Under the pieces are notes generated by a model. The model saw nothing but the letters and a program-made list of their open reading frames with translations, had not been told where the DNA came from and did not search any database. Positions 8,377 to 18,239 of a stretch of 64,000 nt of DNA are shown piece by piece. Positions within the stretch are counted from its first letter, which is position 1. Each line of letters opens with the position of its first letter. The translations under genes were made by a program, and so were the position numbers. This DNA comes from Coleofasciculus sp040219735 (GTDB taxonomy: Bacteria > Cyanobacteriota > Cyanobacteriia > Cyanobacteriales > Coleofasciculaceae): the NCBI GenBank assembly GCA_040219735.1, contig JAVJRX010000119.1; one strand, 5' to 3'.

Positions 8377-11300
8377 TTACCATTGACCGGCTAAAGCCGC
8401 CCGACACCGTTCGCAAATCGTGGGATGTTCGGCTATTTTACCCACATAAGTGGAATAGTTCCAGCAGCGATCGCACTTTTCGCCTTCTGCTTTAACCACC
8501 CCCACCCAGACGAGATCTGACTGACTTCGATAGTTGACATTTTCCATCCCATCAGGGGAATCTAACACCTCAACTTGGGAGGCTAAAAACAGATAACGTA
8601 ACTCATCCACCCCGTTACTGAGAACCGTAAACCGTTCGCCTAAAATTCTAGGTTGGGGTTGGGGTGGAGCTGGTGCTGGGGGTTCTGCGGCGAGTTCTAC
8701 CGTTTCGGGTTCAGGTTGAACAGAAGCTTCACCCAATACCTCTGTTTTTAGCGATCGCACCTTCTGGGCTAATTCTCGCCGACTGGGTGCGCGGAGTAAA
8801 TAGCGATTGATAAACCAAGCACTGTAGCCAATACCCACCAGTTGCAACATATCAGCCAATAAGGGGAGATGTCCGAGCGATTCCAATACCGTCGCCGTTA
8901 CCTTTAGGGTAATGGGTACAGCTAACGCTACCCCCACCGTTAACCATAATCGCTGATTTTCGCTCAAGGCTTTACCCAGCGTCACCGATAGATTAGACAG
9001 AATCTGATTAACATTCCACCCCTGTTCCCCTGTCTTTGAGGGGAGCGTTTCGGGTGTCAGTGAGGCTTCTGCTTCCTGCGCCATCATCAGTTCAGGTTTC
9101 GGGGTTTGCAGCCACAGGCGCGGAATCCCACTGGGGTTTAATTTCCGCAACTGGTTTCGTAATTGAGCATCGGGGATATAGAGCAACACTTTCGCTTCTA
9201 GGGAAGAACCTATCATCTTCTCTGCCCTAGCTTGCTCTAACACCTTATTCACCTCGGTGCGGATATTGCGTAACCTTGTCCACTTCTCTACTAATTCCGG
9301 CTTTTGCCACCTCTCATCTAACTGCACCCATCCCGACTCAAACACCGATTTATAGGGTGTCGGGTAGGGCAGGTATTGCCAGATATCTTCGGCTGTATGA
9401 CATAATACAGGGGCAATTGATCGGGCTAAATTCTCCAGTGCGATCGCTAATACCGTCTGACAACTGCGCCGTCGTACCGAATCCGGGTGACTAATATAAA
9501 GACGATCCTTGGCAATATCCAAATAAAAGTTCGACAACTCCACCACACAGAAATTCTGCACCGTTTGGAAGAAGCGGAAAAACTGATAACTTTCAAACGC
9601 CTCCGTCACATCGCCAAACACCTCCGTCATCCGGTGCAACATATAGCGATCGATTTCCGGTAACTGTTCATACGCCACCGCATTTTTGCCCGGATCAAAA
9701 TCATGGAGATTTCCCAATAAGAACCGTGCTGTATTGCGAATTTTGCGATAAATATCGGCAAGTTGCTTGAGTATCCCTTGACCAATAGGGACATCTACTG
9801 AATAGTCCACAGAGGACACCCATAGCCGCAGTATATCTGCTCCGTAGGGGGGTTCCTGTTTATGGTTCTTCCCCCCTTCAATAATCGTCGCTGGATCTAC
9901 CACATTACCCACGGATTTACTCATTTTGCGTCCTTGTTCATCCAGAACAAAGCCGTGGGTTAATACTGACTTATAGGGCGCACAGCCATTTGTCGCCACA
10001 CTGGTAAGTAAACTGGATTGGAACCAACCCCGATGTTGATCCGAGCCTTCCAGGTACATATCCACCGGATAGGATAATTCCTCACGCGGCTGGACAACTC
10101 CCGCCCAAGAGGAACCAGAGTCAAACCAGACATCCATGGTATCGGTACCTTTACGGTACGTGCGACCATTATTCTGGTAGGATTTGGGCAATAATTCACT
10201 CACCGACAGTTCCCACCACGCATCAGACCCTTTTTCAGCGATAATCTCTTGTACATGGGCGATGGTTTCTTCCGTCAACAGGGGTTCATTAGTTTCCTCG
10301 TCATAAAATACGGGAATCGGTACACCCCAACTCCGTTGGCGAGAGATACACCAATCAGAACGTTCCGACACCATGGCGGTAATCCGGTTTTCTCCTTGGG
10401 GAGGAATCCACTTCACTGACTTAATCGCCTGCATTACCGCCTCACGGAAACCATCCACCGAAGCAAACCACTGTTCCGTCGCCCGAAAGATAGTCGGTTC
10501 TTTAGTGCGCCAATCGTAGGGATATTTATGCACATAGTTTTCCTCTTTGAGGAAAGAACCCGCCTCTTTCAGGGCGTCAATCACCGCAGGATTGGCATTT
10601 CGCAACACATTTAACCCAGCAAAGGGTCCCGCCTCGGCGGTAAAGTCCCCATTTTCATCCACGGGGGAGATGATCGGTAAGTTGTAGCGCTGACCCACGA
10701 TATAATCTTCTTGACCATGACCCGGTGCGGTATGGACTAATCCGGTTCCCGATTCCGTGGTTACATAATCGCCACCGATAACAATCGGACTTTCCCGGTC
10801 AAATAGGGGATGACGATAGGTGCAATGTTCTAATTCTTTCCCTTTCAGGGTGGTTTTAACGGTTAGATTTTTGTCCAGAGTTTGACAGAGGCGTTCCACT
10901 AATTCCGCCGCCACGATTAAGTATTTAAATCCTTCGGCTTCCGTCTCTGGGTTGGCTGATGCTTCAGCATCAGAAGCCTCTTCCTCTGGAACTGGGGCAA
11001 AGCCTTTTGCCCTTGTCTGACTTGCTTTCGAGGATTTCTCAGTATCCTGACTTGCCGATTTTTGAGACACTTCCACAACCGCATAAGTCAGTTCTGGATT
11101 TACCGCCACCGCCAAGTTACCGGGAATTGTCCAGGGGGTTGTTGTCCAGATGGCGACACCTAAATCTACTAAATAGGGTTTTAGCCTAGCTTCCACCGCG
11201 TCTGTGGCTTTAGTCAGGGGAAATGCAGCATAAAGACTGCGGGAGGTATGTCCTTCTGGATATTCTAACTCCGCTTCGGCTAGGGCGGTTTGGGAACTTG

Positions 11301-11874
11301 GGCTCCAATGAACGGGCTTCATTCCCCGATAGATATAGCCTTTTAGCACCATCTGACCGAAAACGCCAATTTGAGCGGCTTCGTATTCAGGGGTTAAGGT
11401 AAGATAAGGATCGTCCCAGTCTCCCCAAACGCCATACCGTTTAAACCCTTGGCGTTGTTCCTCAACGGTTTTTAGCGCAAATTTTCTTGCCTTGCGCCGC
11501 AGTTTTATCGGGGTTAGGGCTTGTCTGTCTTCTGGGTCCATTGCTTGCAGGACTTTCAGTTCAATGGGCAAGCCATGGCAATCCCAGCCGGGAATGTAGC
11601 GAACTTTATACCCTTGCAGCAGTTTATATTTATTGATGATATCTTTAAGAATTTTATTTAGGGCGTGTCCCATATGTAGTGCCCCATTCGCGTAGGGGGG
11701 ACCATCATGCAGGACAAAAATATCACCGGGATTCGTCTGTGACAGTCGCTGATAAATTTGTTGGTCTTGCCAAAATTGTTGCAGTTCCGGTTCCCGTTTG
11801 ACCGCGTTTGCCCGCATATCAAATTGGGTTTGGGGCAGATTTACGGTGTCTTTGTAGGATTTAGCTTCTGTCAC
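8377..11874 (-). CDS. ileS: Isoleucyl-tRNA synthetase with CAAD membrane module
   Basis: 1165 residues, class I enzyme that charges tRNA-Ile. HMGH is at 67-70, KMSKS at 650-654, and the C-terminal zinc knuckle has C1134/C1137 and C1154/C1157. Two additions stand out. A polar, Ala/Glu/Ser-rich insert (about 271-313) interrupts the CP1 editing domain. Residues about 954-1048, between the anticodon-binding domain and the zinc knuckle, form a CAAD domain with two membrane helices (about 976-1000 and 1005-1027), flanked by a Pro/Ala linker. CAAD is known in cyanobacterial Ile-, Leu-, Val- and Glu-tRNA synthetases, where it anchors the enzyme to thylakoids. Aminoacylation motifs are intact. Confidence 0.97.
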   Translation of the reverse strand: MTEAKSYKDTVNLPQTQFDMRANAVKREPELQQFWQDQQIYQRLSQTNPGDIFVLHDGPPYANGALHMGHALNKILKDIINKYKLLQGYKVRYIPGWDCHGLPIELKVLQAMDPEDRQALTPIKLRRKARKFALKTVEEQRQGFKRYGVWGDWDDPYLTLTPEYEAAQIGVFGQMVLKGYIYRGMKPVHWSPSSQTALAEAELEYPEGHTSRSLYAAFPLTKATDAVEARLKPYLVDLGVAIWTTTPWTIPGNLAVAVNPELTYAVVEVSQKSASQDTEKSSKASQTRAKGFAPVPEEEASDAEASANPETEAEGFKYLIVAAELVERLCQTLDKNLTVKTTLKGKELEHCTYRHPLFDRESPIVIGGDYVTTESGTGLVHTAPGHGQEDYIVGQRYNLPIISPVDENGDFTAEAGPFAGLNVLRNANPAVIDALKEAGSFLKEENYVHKYPYDWRTKEPTIFRATEQWFASVDGFREAVMQAIKSVKWIPPQGENRITAMVSERSDWCISRQRSWGVPIPVFYDEETNEPLLTEETIAHVQEIIAEKGSDAWWELSVSELLPKSYQNNGRTYRKGTDTMDVWFDSGSSWAGVVQPREELSYPVDMYLEGSDQHRGWFQSSLLTSVATNGCAPYKSVLTHGFVLDEQGRKMSKSVGNVVDPATIIEGGKNHKQEPPYGADILRLWVSSVDYSVDVPIGQGILKQLADIYRKIRNTARFLLGNLHDFDPGKNAVAYEQLPEIDRYMLHRMTEVFGDVTEAFESYQFFRFFQTVQNFCVVELSNFYLDIAKDRLYISHPDSVRRRSCQTVLAIALENLARSIAPVLCHTAEDIWQYLPYPTPYKSVFESGWVQLDERWQKPELVEKWTRLRNIRTEVNKVLEQARAEKMIGSSLEAKVLLYIPDAQLRNQLRKLNPSGIPRLWLQTPKPELMMAQEAEASLTPETLPSKTGEQGWNVNQILSNLSVTLGKALSENQRLWLTVGVALAVPITLKVTATVLESLGHLPLLADMLQLVGIGYSAWFINRYLLRAPSRRELAQKVRSLKTEVLGEASVQPEPETVELAAEPPAPAPPQPQPRILGERFTVLSNGVDELRYLFLASQVEVLDSPDGMENVNYRSQSDLVWVGVVKAEGEKCDRCWNYSTYVGKIAEHPTICERCRAALAGQW

Positions 11875-11991
11875 AGTTCGACCTGTTGGCTAGTGGTTGT
11901 ACTTAGATTGTGGGGATATTTCCCGATTATCCCTTTTTACAATAGGGAGCGTTATGTATCCCTACATTATGGGTGAGAATTTGCCATCATT

Positions 11992-13404
11992 TCAACTGAA
12001 TGAGGGAGGATTTTGTGAATCTGGGGATTGTCTGGTTTGGGGATCACCTTCACCAATGGGTTCAGCGGGAGGCGATAATGGTGCTTCTGGGGCAATGTCT
12101 GCGACTGGGATGTCTTCGACTGCTGAGGATTCAGGTTCCGCCGATTGGTTCGCTGCGTCTACCTGTTCGGGTTCAGGGGGATTCGGGCGTCTGAGGGGTT
12201 CGGAGTCGGTGAGTTTAGTCTCCTGGATGGTAAATTCCTCTGGGGTTTCTGGGGGTTGGGTGTCTTGGTTTTGCGGGAGTTCCGGTTCCGGTGGCTGTGT
12301 TTGTTCCCCGAAGGTAGTGTCAACTGTTTGGGTTTCCTCCCCTGCGGCTGTCTCTTCTATCTCCTGACTCGGAGTTGGAGACTCCTGGAATAGGGTGTCT
12401 GGCTGAGTGAATTCAGGGATTTCTGGTTCGGGTAATGTGGAGGTATCCTCTGGGAATGTCTGAGGTTTCTTTGTTTTAGCGGGTTTCGATTTACCTTTAC
12501 CGAAGAGATTATTGAAAAAGCCGCTAATTCCTTGGCGTTGTTTGGCTTGTTTCTGGACGGGTTTTGCGGGTGTCTCGGCTACAGGTGTTTCAGTTAAGGT
12601 TTGTTCTTCTGCGGGTGTCTCGGCTACAGGTGTTTCAGTTAATTTCTGTGCTTCTGTAGATATCTCAGCTACAGGTGTCTCAGCTACAGGTGTTTCCTCT
12701 GGCGCAAATTCCCCTATCGGTTCTGGCGGTGTTGTTTCCTCAGCCGGTGCTTCTACAAGTTCAGTTGGCGTTGTTTCCACTGTTTCCATGACTTCAACGG
12801 ATTCGGTGATATCCGCCATTACGGGTTCTTCTGGGGTTTCCTCGGTTACCCCTGTGGGAGAAGCCAAGGGGACATCGTTTTCTTCAGATGGAGGTTGCAC
12901 CTGTTCAGTTATCTCCGTAACTGTCTCCGGAAAAGGTTCTCCAATTTCCGTTTTTGCCATTGCGATTTCCGTCTCTGAAACGACTGGTTCAGTTATGGGT
13001 TCCGGTTCAGTCGCGACTGGGGTTGGCGTCACTGGCTTTTTACTGAACACACGGGCGACGGGTTGAATAACTGCGCTTTTGCCCAATTGGAATATGCCAG
13101 AACGGGCTATTTTTTTCTGAACTTGGGGCGAAATTTCCGTTTGGGCTTCGGGTAGGGCTAACTGTCGCCGCATCATCAGGGTTTGCCAGCCTAACCACCC
13201 CAACAGAGATACACTAGCGATTTGACTCAGGAGTACCGCCCCAGTAATCCTTCCCCCACACACCCACAAGACGAGGGCGTAGAAAAATCCTACACCACTC
13301 CAGAAGAAGTCGCTTTTGCGGTGGACTTCGGGAAAAAAGAATGCTGCCATGTAATAGGCAAAGCTACCAAGACCGATAACTAACGCGAGGATGTATGGCA
13401 ACAT
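11992..13404 (-). CDS. Ycf66-like membrane protein with long acidic repeat tail
   Basis: 470 residues. The first 85 or so hold several hydrophobic segments, including FAYYMAAFFFPEVHRKSDFF, which resembles the Ycf66 N-terminal domain of cyanobacteria and plastids. From about residue 95 the protein is low complexity, rich in Pro, Glu, Thr and Ala, with recurring ETPVAETPA-like units (about 240-275). It also has a Lys-rich patch around 295-320 (QKQAKQRQGISGFFNNLFGK). The tail is probably disordered. It lies upstream of ileS on the same strand with a 117-bp gap. Function is unknown; the Ycf66 assignment rests on the N-terminus only. Confidence 0.7.
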   Translation of the reverse strand: MLPYILALVIGLGSFAYYMAAFFFPEVHRKSDFFWSGVGFFYALVLWVCGGRITGAVLLSQIASVSLLGWLGWQTLMMRRQLALPEAQTEISPQVQKKIARSGIFQLGKSAVIQPVARVFSKKPVTPTPVATEPEPITEPVVSETEIAMAKTEIGEPFPETVTEITEQVQPPSEENDVPLASPTGVTEETPEEPVMADITESVEVMETVETTPTELVEAPAEETTPPEPIGEFAPEETPVAETPVAEISTEAQKLTETPVAETPAEEQTLTETPVAETPAKPVQKQAKQRQGISGFFNNLFGKGKSKPAKTKKPQTFPEDTSTLPEPEIPEFTQPDTLFQESPTPSQEIEETAAGEETQTVDTTFGEQTQPPEPELPQNQDTQPPETPEEFTIQETKLTDSEPLRRPNPPEPEQVDAANQSAEPESSAVEDIPVADIAPEAPLSPPAEPIGEGDPQTRQSPDSQNPPSFS

Positions 13405-13882
13405 TAGGCGGGTACTCCTTGACTCAGACGTTCATTGTAGATGGTATAGGGTTCATGGCTTACTCAGTCTAGACCGATGAACCCTATCCCTATTTTCAGC
13501 AGTTAGAGTGCGATCGCGCCAAGTCAATCGTAACGAGATGTTACAAACACCCTTTGTTCGCCGCGTTATCAGCAAAGACGGTAGGGGCGGGTTTTACTAC
13601 TATCATTTCTGACCTAACCCAGATGTAACTAAACCCGCCCTAACTGAGTGCAAGAGTTTTGCTTATACATAAAATGTAACGATGTACGCCAGTTTGTAGT
13701 AGGCACTAAAGTACCTTAATCTTTCATTTGTCAGCATCGGAATTATATTTTTTAAACGCAGAGGACGCAGAGGGAAACGCAGAGGTTCGCAGAGGAGTTG
13801 GCAGGATTTGATGGGAATTTGTAGAGGTTTCGAGAAGTAAGTGAAAATGATATAATAGGTGGTCTATCTGTTCACTTGTTTC
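13405..13882. other. Repeat-bearing intergenic region
   Basis: 478 bases without a gene. It holds a GGGGCGGGTTTT...AAACCCGCCC inverted repeat (13581-13643) and a run of direct CGCAGAGG units (about 13757-13796), both of dispersed-repeat type. The upstream region of the Ycf66-like gene is at its left end. Confidence 0.6.
13581..13643. repeat. GGGGCGGGTTT-family interspersed repeat, copy 1
   Basis: The left arm GTAGGGGCGGGTTTTACT and the right arm AACTAAACCCGCCCTAAC are near-complementary around a loop of about 30 nt. Other members are at 48244-48309, 48841-48903 and 61951-62014, the last inside a coding sequence. Confidence 0.75.
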
Positions 13883-15970
13883 TCATTGGTGCTGATGCAG
13901 ACGCTTGACGAAGGCGCGGATGATTCGCCATAGTTTATGCATCCACCGTAATATACTGTTAGCAAGGAGTTTGGGTAAACTAACCCAAGGGTAAGATGTC
14001 TGAGTCAGGCACTCAATTAAATTGTTGCAATTTTGAACATCTGCCTCTAGGTTTATTGCTTGATAAAGTTCACGAGCCTTTTGGTAAGCAGCAATGGCTT
14101 CTAATTTTTGACCTAACTCAGTATGGGTAGACCCAAGATTATAGCAAGCATTGGCTTCTCCTTTAATATAACCAATATTTTGTGCAGTTTTTATAGCAAA
14201 ATCGTAGTGTTTAATCGATTTTTGGTATTTGCCTAAATAACGGTAATTTATGCCTAAGTTATTCAATGCCTCAACTTTATCTTTGTGAGTTCCTCTTAAT
14301 AAAATTGGCTGATAATACTCAATCGCTTGCTCAAATTCACCCAAAGAGTAACAATAATTACCCAAGCTGTTGCGAGCGCCAACCATTCCCCTTATATCAC
14401 CAATTTGCTGCGCTATTTTTAGAGCATCCTGACTGAATTTTGCCACCTGATAAGGTTGTTGTAAATCATGATAAACGTTGCTCAAACCTAATAAAGAATG
14501 AAGCTCACTTTTAAGATTTCCAATTTTCTGGGCAATTTCCAAGGATTCAAAATAGTAATTTTTTGCCTGTTGGTATTGCCCTAAGGAGTGGTAAGCATTG
14601 CCTAAATATATAAGAGCTGCCGATATATAGATTTCATTGTTATTAGGTTTCCAGTCTCGCACTAACTGCCTATACAATTCAATTAAAATACTGTAATACC
14701 CTTGCAACTCTAAAAAATCCTTGCAGCTGTGAAGGATATCGAAGGCTGGAATATACTGTTGAAGTTCGCACCAGTGATAGAAGATTTCCAGATATTCGGC
14801 TACATCCTCTATTCTTTCCCAAGGAGGTTGTTTAAAATTTAAAAGATAGTAGTTTATCGCCCGTTGATGCGTCTGAGTTAAATCTTCCGCTTTGTACTTC
14901 GCATACTCCTGAATCAATGGCTGAAAATTAAACCATCGTCTTCCATCTTTATCTATCTCTTCCTGTAATAGGGAACGCCTCACCAACTGACGCAAATCTT
15001 GTTCAATACTTTTGGTATCGAGTTTTCCCATTTTAGATCCCCCCAACCCCCCTTCAAAAGGGGGGCTAAAAGAATCTAGAGAGGATTTTTCTTGCTTATC
15101 TTGAGGTTGAGATTCCCCTAACTCCTGTTCAAAAGAGAGACTATGAATCTGTGCCAGCGCCATCGCTGAATTAAAGGGAATTCGATAAACACATACCCCC
15201 AATACCAATCGCTGCATTCTCTGGCTAATCCGCCTAAAACTCTCATCCAACACCCGCCGCATCCAGATATCAACTTTACCCCGATGCAAGCCTTTTAAAT
15301 TCTCATCACTTAATAAATGGGATATATCCGCCAACCCATAACGCTGCAAATACCGAAGCTGCGGATCGAATTCTTCCTCTTGTAATAAAAACCCAGCCAC
15401 CAGCGTTAATAATAATGGATGTCCCTCTACCTTCTGGGAAAACTCGACTAATTCCTCATCTGTTCCCCGAATTCCCAACACCTGTAATAATGTCGCCCCT
15501 TCCACGGGTTCTAATCCCGGTAAGGATAACCATTGACATTTTATCGGCGGTAAATCAAACCGTTCCCGCGTTGTTACCAGTACGACACTTTTCTCGCCAC
15601 ATTCCAACCAGTCATAGAAAAACTGCCGATAGGATTCATCGCGAATAGATGTATTCTTGTTATCCCCATCCTCAGATTGCAACAGGGTTTCCAGATTATC
15701 CATTACCAGCAAATACTGCCCCTGACGCAGATGATTGACTAATGCATCCCCCAGAGATTTTTCGGGTATCGCCTCGATAGTTTCCTGAGATACTCCAAAT
15801 TTCAATAAGACTCGCCGCGCTAACTCGGTAAACCCGATACGGCTAATATCTGCCCAAACTTTATCGTCAAATTCTGTACTATCCTCGTCGTAAATCTTAG
15901 CCGCGAGAGTCGATTTACCCAACCCACCGATACCCGTAATTCCAATTAACCGAGTCTTCCCATCCGCCAT
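13883..15970 (-). CDS. NB-ARC ATPase with TPR repeats (downstream part of a gene split by TGA)
   Basis: 695 residues from the first ATG. The STAND-type NTPase core has P-loop GIGGLGKST (13-21) and Walker-B-like YLLVMDN, followed by a winged-helix region and about six tetratricopeptide repeats (roughly 425-650). Proteins of this build are signalling or defence switches; the trigger is unknown. The frame stays open upstream to the TGA at 16079-16081, and the residues there (NWQGRKLERQTIGDW) look like genuine protein of this family. That TGA is also the stop of the N-terminal ORF at 16079-16537, so both pieces lie in one frame. The ATG is therefore the first available restart. A dispersed repeat at 15034-15068 is translated in frame. 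Confidence 0.8.
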   Translation of the reverse strand: MADGKTRLIGITGIGGLGKSTLAAKIYDEDSTEFDDKVWADISRIGFTELARRVLLKFGVSQETIEAIPEKSLGDALVNHLRQGQYLLVMDNLETLLQSEDGDNKNTSIRDESYRQFFYDWLECGEKSVVLVTTRERFDLPPIKCQWLSLPGLEPVEGATLLQVLGIRGTDEELVEFSQKVEGHPLLLTLVAGFLLQEEEFDPQLRYLQRYGLADISHLLSDENLKGLHRGKVDIWMRRVLDESFRRISQRMQRLVLGVCVYRIPFNSAMALAQIHSLSFEQELGESQPQDKQEKSSLDSFSPPFEGGLGGSKMGKLDTKSIEQDLRQLVRRSLLQEEIDKDGRRWFNFQPLIQEYAKYKAEDLTQTHQRAINYYLLNFKQPPWERIEDVAEYLEIFYHWCELQQYIPAFDILHSCKDFLELQGYYSILIELYRQLVRDWKPNNNEIYISAALIYLGNAYHSLGQYQQAKNYYFESLEIAQKIGNLKSELHSLLGLSNVYHDLQQPYQVAKFSQDALKIAQQIGDIRGMVGARNSLGNYCYSLGEFEQAIEYYQPILLRGTHKDKVEALNNLGINYRYLGKYQKSIKHYDFAIKTAQNIGYIKGEANACYNLGSTHTELGQKLEAIAAYQKARELYQAINLEADVQNCNNLIECLTQTSYPWVSLPKLLANSILRWMHKLWRIIRAFVKRLHQHQ
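15034..15068. repeat. C-rich hairpin repeat inserted in frame in the NB-ARC/TPR gene
   Basis: A GATCCCCCCAACCCCCCTT...AAGGGGGGC repeat of a kind common between cyanobacterial genes. Read on the minus strand it encodes SPPFEGGLGGSK-like residues in the linker between the NTPase and TPR regions, without breaking the frame. Confidence 0.75.
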
Positions 15971-16078
15971 CCAATCCCCAATGGTTTGGCGTTCTAACTT
16001 TCGCCCTTGCCAATTATCGGTACTAGGGCGGATTTCATCTAAATTGGGTGGAGTGCTGCGCTGATTTTCTACCAGTAG

Positions 16079-16537
16079 TCAGTAGTTGTTTGTGGTATCT
16101 CCGTAGTTGTTTGTGGTATCTCTCCCGCCAATTCGCCCAATCGAGTCGGCTTGAATATCGCTCATAATATCCCCTGTGGTGTCAGCTTTCACTTCAACCG
16201 TGCGGTTGCTGCGATCGCTCTTTTGATTCAGAGTCCGCTGATCTGCTATACTACTGACGTTTATAACCTGTCCAGCTAAACGTTCAACCTCTTGGGCAAA
16301 AGCGGGATCTTGTTTCATCACCGCCTGCAAATACTGTGTTACCTTTGCTAAGTCCGGTTGAGAACCCTGTTGGGCGGCTGCGATCTCGCGATCGGCATCC
16401 GGATATCTTGACAACTTAGGCATGATAGTATCTCTTGCTTTCCTAATAATGCTTTCTGTTGCCTTACCCACCCCGGTTTCGATAGCAGCACCAAAAACGG
16501 TTTTGGCAAATTCTGTGACGAGTACTTCTGGTATCAT
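16079..16537 (-). CDS. N-terminal piece of the split NB-ARC/TPR gene
   Basis: 152 residues. The helical N-terminus (EVLVTEFAKTVFGAAIETGV) resembles the effector-like start of cyanobacterial NB-ARC/TPR proteins. The C-terminus reads GRIGGRDTTNNYGDTTNNY, encoded by two tandem 21-bp units, and ends at a TGA. The same reading frame then continues into the NB-ARC protein with no other stop. Either the gene is broken by a nonsense change, or the two halves are made separately, by restart at 15970. Readthrough would give an intact protein of about 885 residues. Confidence 0.7.
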   Translation of the reverse strand: MIPEVLVTEFAKTVFGAAIETGVGKATESIIRKARDTIMPKLSRYPDADREIAAAQQGSQPDLAKVTQYLQAVMKQDPAFAQEVERLAGQVINVSSIADQRTLNQKSDRSNRTVEVKADTTGDIMSDIQADSIGRIGGRDTTNNYGDTTNNY

Positions 16538-16698
16538 AGCTGAAGCGAATGATAATAGTTTCTATTACATTTTTAGCGTATCCGTGAACGTAAGTGAAAT
16601 AGCTGGTAGGGGCGCACTGACGTGCGCCTAGAAAATTCACTTAGGCTTAGCCAAGGAAACCTAATAAAATTTTAGGCTAAAGCCCTTACTACAAACGA

Positions 16699-17868
16699 CT
16701 ATTCCACCTTCATCGCCTTGGCTAATTCCGCCGCAACTAAAGGGCGAGAAAACTGCGGCGGCGGTAACTCCCCTTTACGCAACAATTCCCGTACCTTAGT
16801 TCCTGATAAATGAATCCGTTGATCTGGAGTGCTAGGACTTGTCTTGGCTGTTGCCATTGTCTCCGTCACTTCGCAGTAAAAAGCGTGTTCAAATTTTAGC
16901 GGAATAATCCCCAACTCATCCGGCTCAAACTCCTCAAAGATATGTTGAGCATCGTAGGTTCCATAATAGTCACCCACACCCGCATGATCGCGTCCCACAA
17001 TAAAATGAGTACAACCGTAATTCTTACGCACGATCGCGTGGAAAATGGCTTCCCTGGGACCGGCATAGCGCATAGCGGCTGGGTTAATCGCTAAAATCAC
17101 CTGGTTTTTAGGGAAATAGTTATCCATCATAATTTCATAGCAACGCATCCGCACATCGGCGGGGATGTCATCGCTTTTGGTTGCACCCACTAAGGGATGC
17201 AGGAATAAACCATCAACTATTTCCAAGGCGCACTTAATGATATATTCATGCGCCCGGTGGATGGGATTACGAGTTTGGAAACCCACCACCGTTTTCCATC
17301 CCCGTTCCTTAAATAACATCCGAGATTGAGCCGGATCAATTTGATACTTAGGAAACAGGGGATGGGGATACCGTTGTAATAACCAAACGGGACCAGCTAG
17401 ATTTACATCCCCTTGGTTATAAACCACCTTGACACCCGGATGCTTTTCCTCATCCGTGCGGTAAACATTCACCGCTTCCCGCTTTTTGTCATAGCGATAC
17501 TTTTGCGTAAGTTCTAAAACTCCGACAAAGCGCCCATCCTGATCATCCAGACGCACTAAACTGCCTTCCTTTAATGGTTCAGCAATGTCCTCATTAACGG
17601 ATAGAGTAACTGGGATAGACCAGGGTAAACCGTTCGCCAGACGCATATTATCGACGACTGACTCATAATCCCCTTGCTCCATAAACCCAGTCAAGGGACT
17701 AAATCCACCGATCGCGATTAAGTCTAGATCAGATGCTGCCCAGGCATCAAGTTGCACCCTGGGTAAGGAATCCGCTTTCTCCAAAAATTCCGAGCGCTGT
17801 TGTTCTGAGGCAATGCGATTGATAAGTTGACCCCCATGAGGGGCGATTCCATCCGAATGCTTACTCAA
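16699..17868 (-). CDS. sat: ATP sulfurylase (sulfate adenylyltransferase)
   Basis: 389 residues, the usual length for the cyanobacterial single-domain enzyme. It makes adenosine 5'-phosphosulfate from ATP and sulfate, the first step of assimilation. The substrate loop QTRNPIHRAH (198-207) carries the HxxH motif, and VGRDHAGVG is also present. The start is a TTG with only a weak purine-rich site before it, and no in-frame ATG lies nearby. No sulfate-pathway partner is adjacent. Confidence 0.96.
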   Translation of the reverse strand: MSKHSDGIAPHGGQLINRIASEQQRSEFLEKADSLPRVQLDAWAASDLDLIAIGGFSPLTGFMEQGDYESVVDNMRLANGLPWSIPVTLSVNEDIAEPLKEGSLVRLDDQDGRFVGVLELTQKYRYDKKREAVNVYRTDEEKHPGVKVVYNQGDVNLAGPVWLLQRYPHPLFPKYQIDPAQSRMLFKERGWKTVVGFQTRNPIHRAHEYIIKCALEIVDGLFLHPLVGATKSDDIPADVRMRCYEIMMDNYFPKNQVILAINPAAMRYAGPREAIFHAIVRKNYGCTHFIVGRDHAGVGDYYGTYDAQHIFEEFEPDELGIIPLKFEHAFYCEVTETMATAKTSPSTPDQRIHLSGTKVRELLRKGELPPPQFSRPLVAAELAKAMKVE

Positions 17869-18239
17869 TGTCTTTAACCTTTATGCGTCAACTGCATCTC
17901 CAAAATAATCTGCTTTATGGGTTCTGGGCAATTATTCGTCTTATGTCATACTCACTCCCGAAAAGAAGCAAGCTACCGTCAAATGGCACTAGAATAAGCA
18001 TTTGGGGAACGTCAAAACCTTTGATATACCGTAGGGTGGGCATTGCCCACCAGCCTCATCTGAGCGTGACATTCAGTTGAAGGCTGAAGCTTGGACGACG
18101 AAGGACGCGATCGCACGATTTTCTGGTATACTTATCACCATGGAAAAATGTGCCTGCCTATAACCTCTTCATTAAGCGTTTCAGACACAGATAGTAAAGG
18201 GCGCGATCGCACATTCCTCATTCGGGTTCTGATTGACAA
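17869..18239. other. Intergenic region with hairpin repeat
   Basis: 371 bases with no supported gene. It has a GGTGGGC-ATT-GCCCACC hairpin at 18035-18051, a family repeated at 19192-19208 and near 48654-48670, and two HIP1-containing segments near 18109 and 18203. Confidence 0.6.

Noticed and set aside
11897..13066. Several plus-strand ORFs opposite the Ycf66-like gene
   Set aside because: Ser/Gly/Val-rich shadows produced by the Pro/Glu/Thr-rich repeat tail on the other strand.
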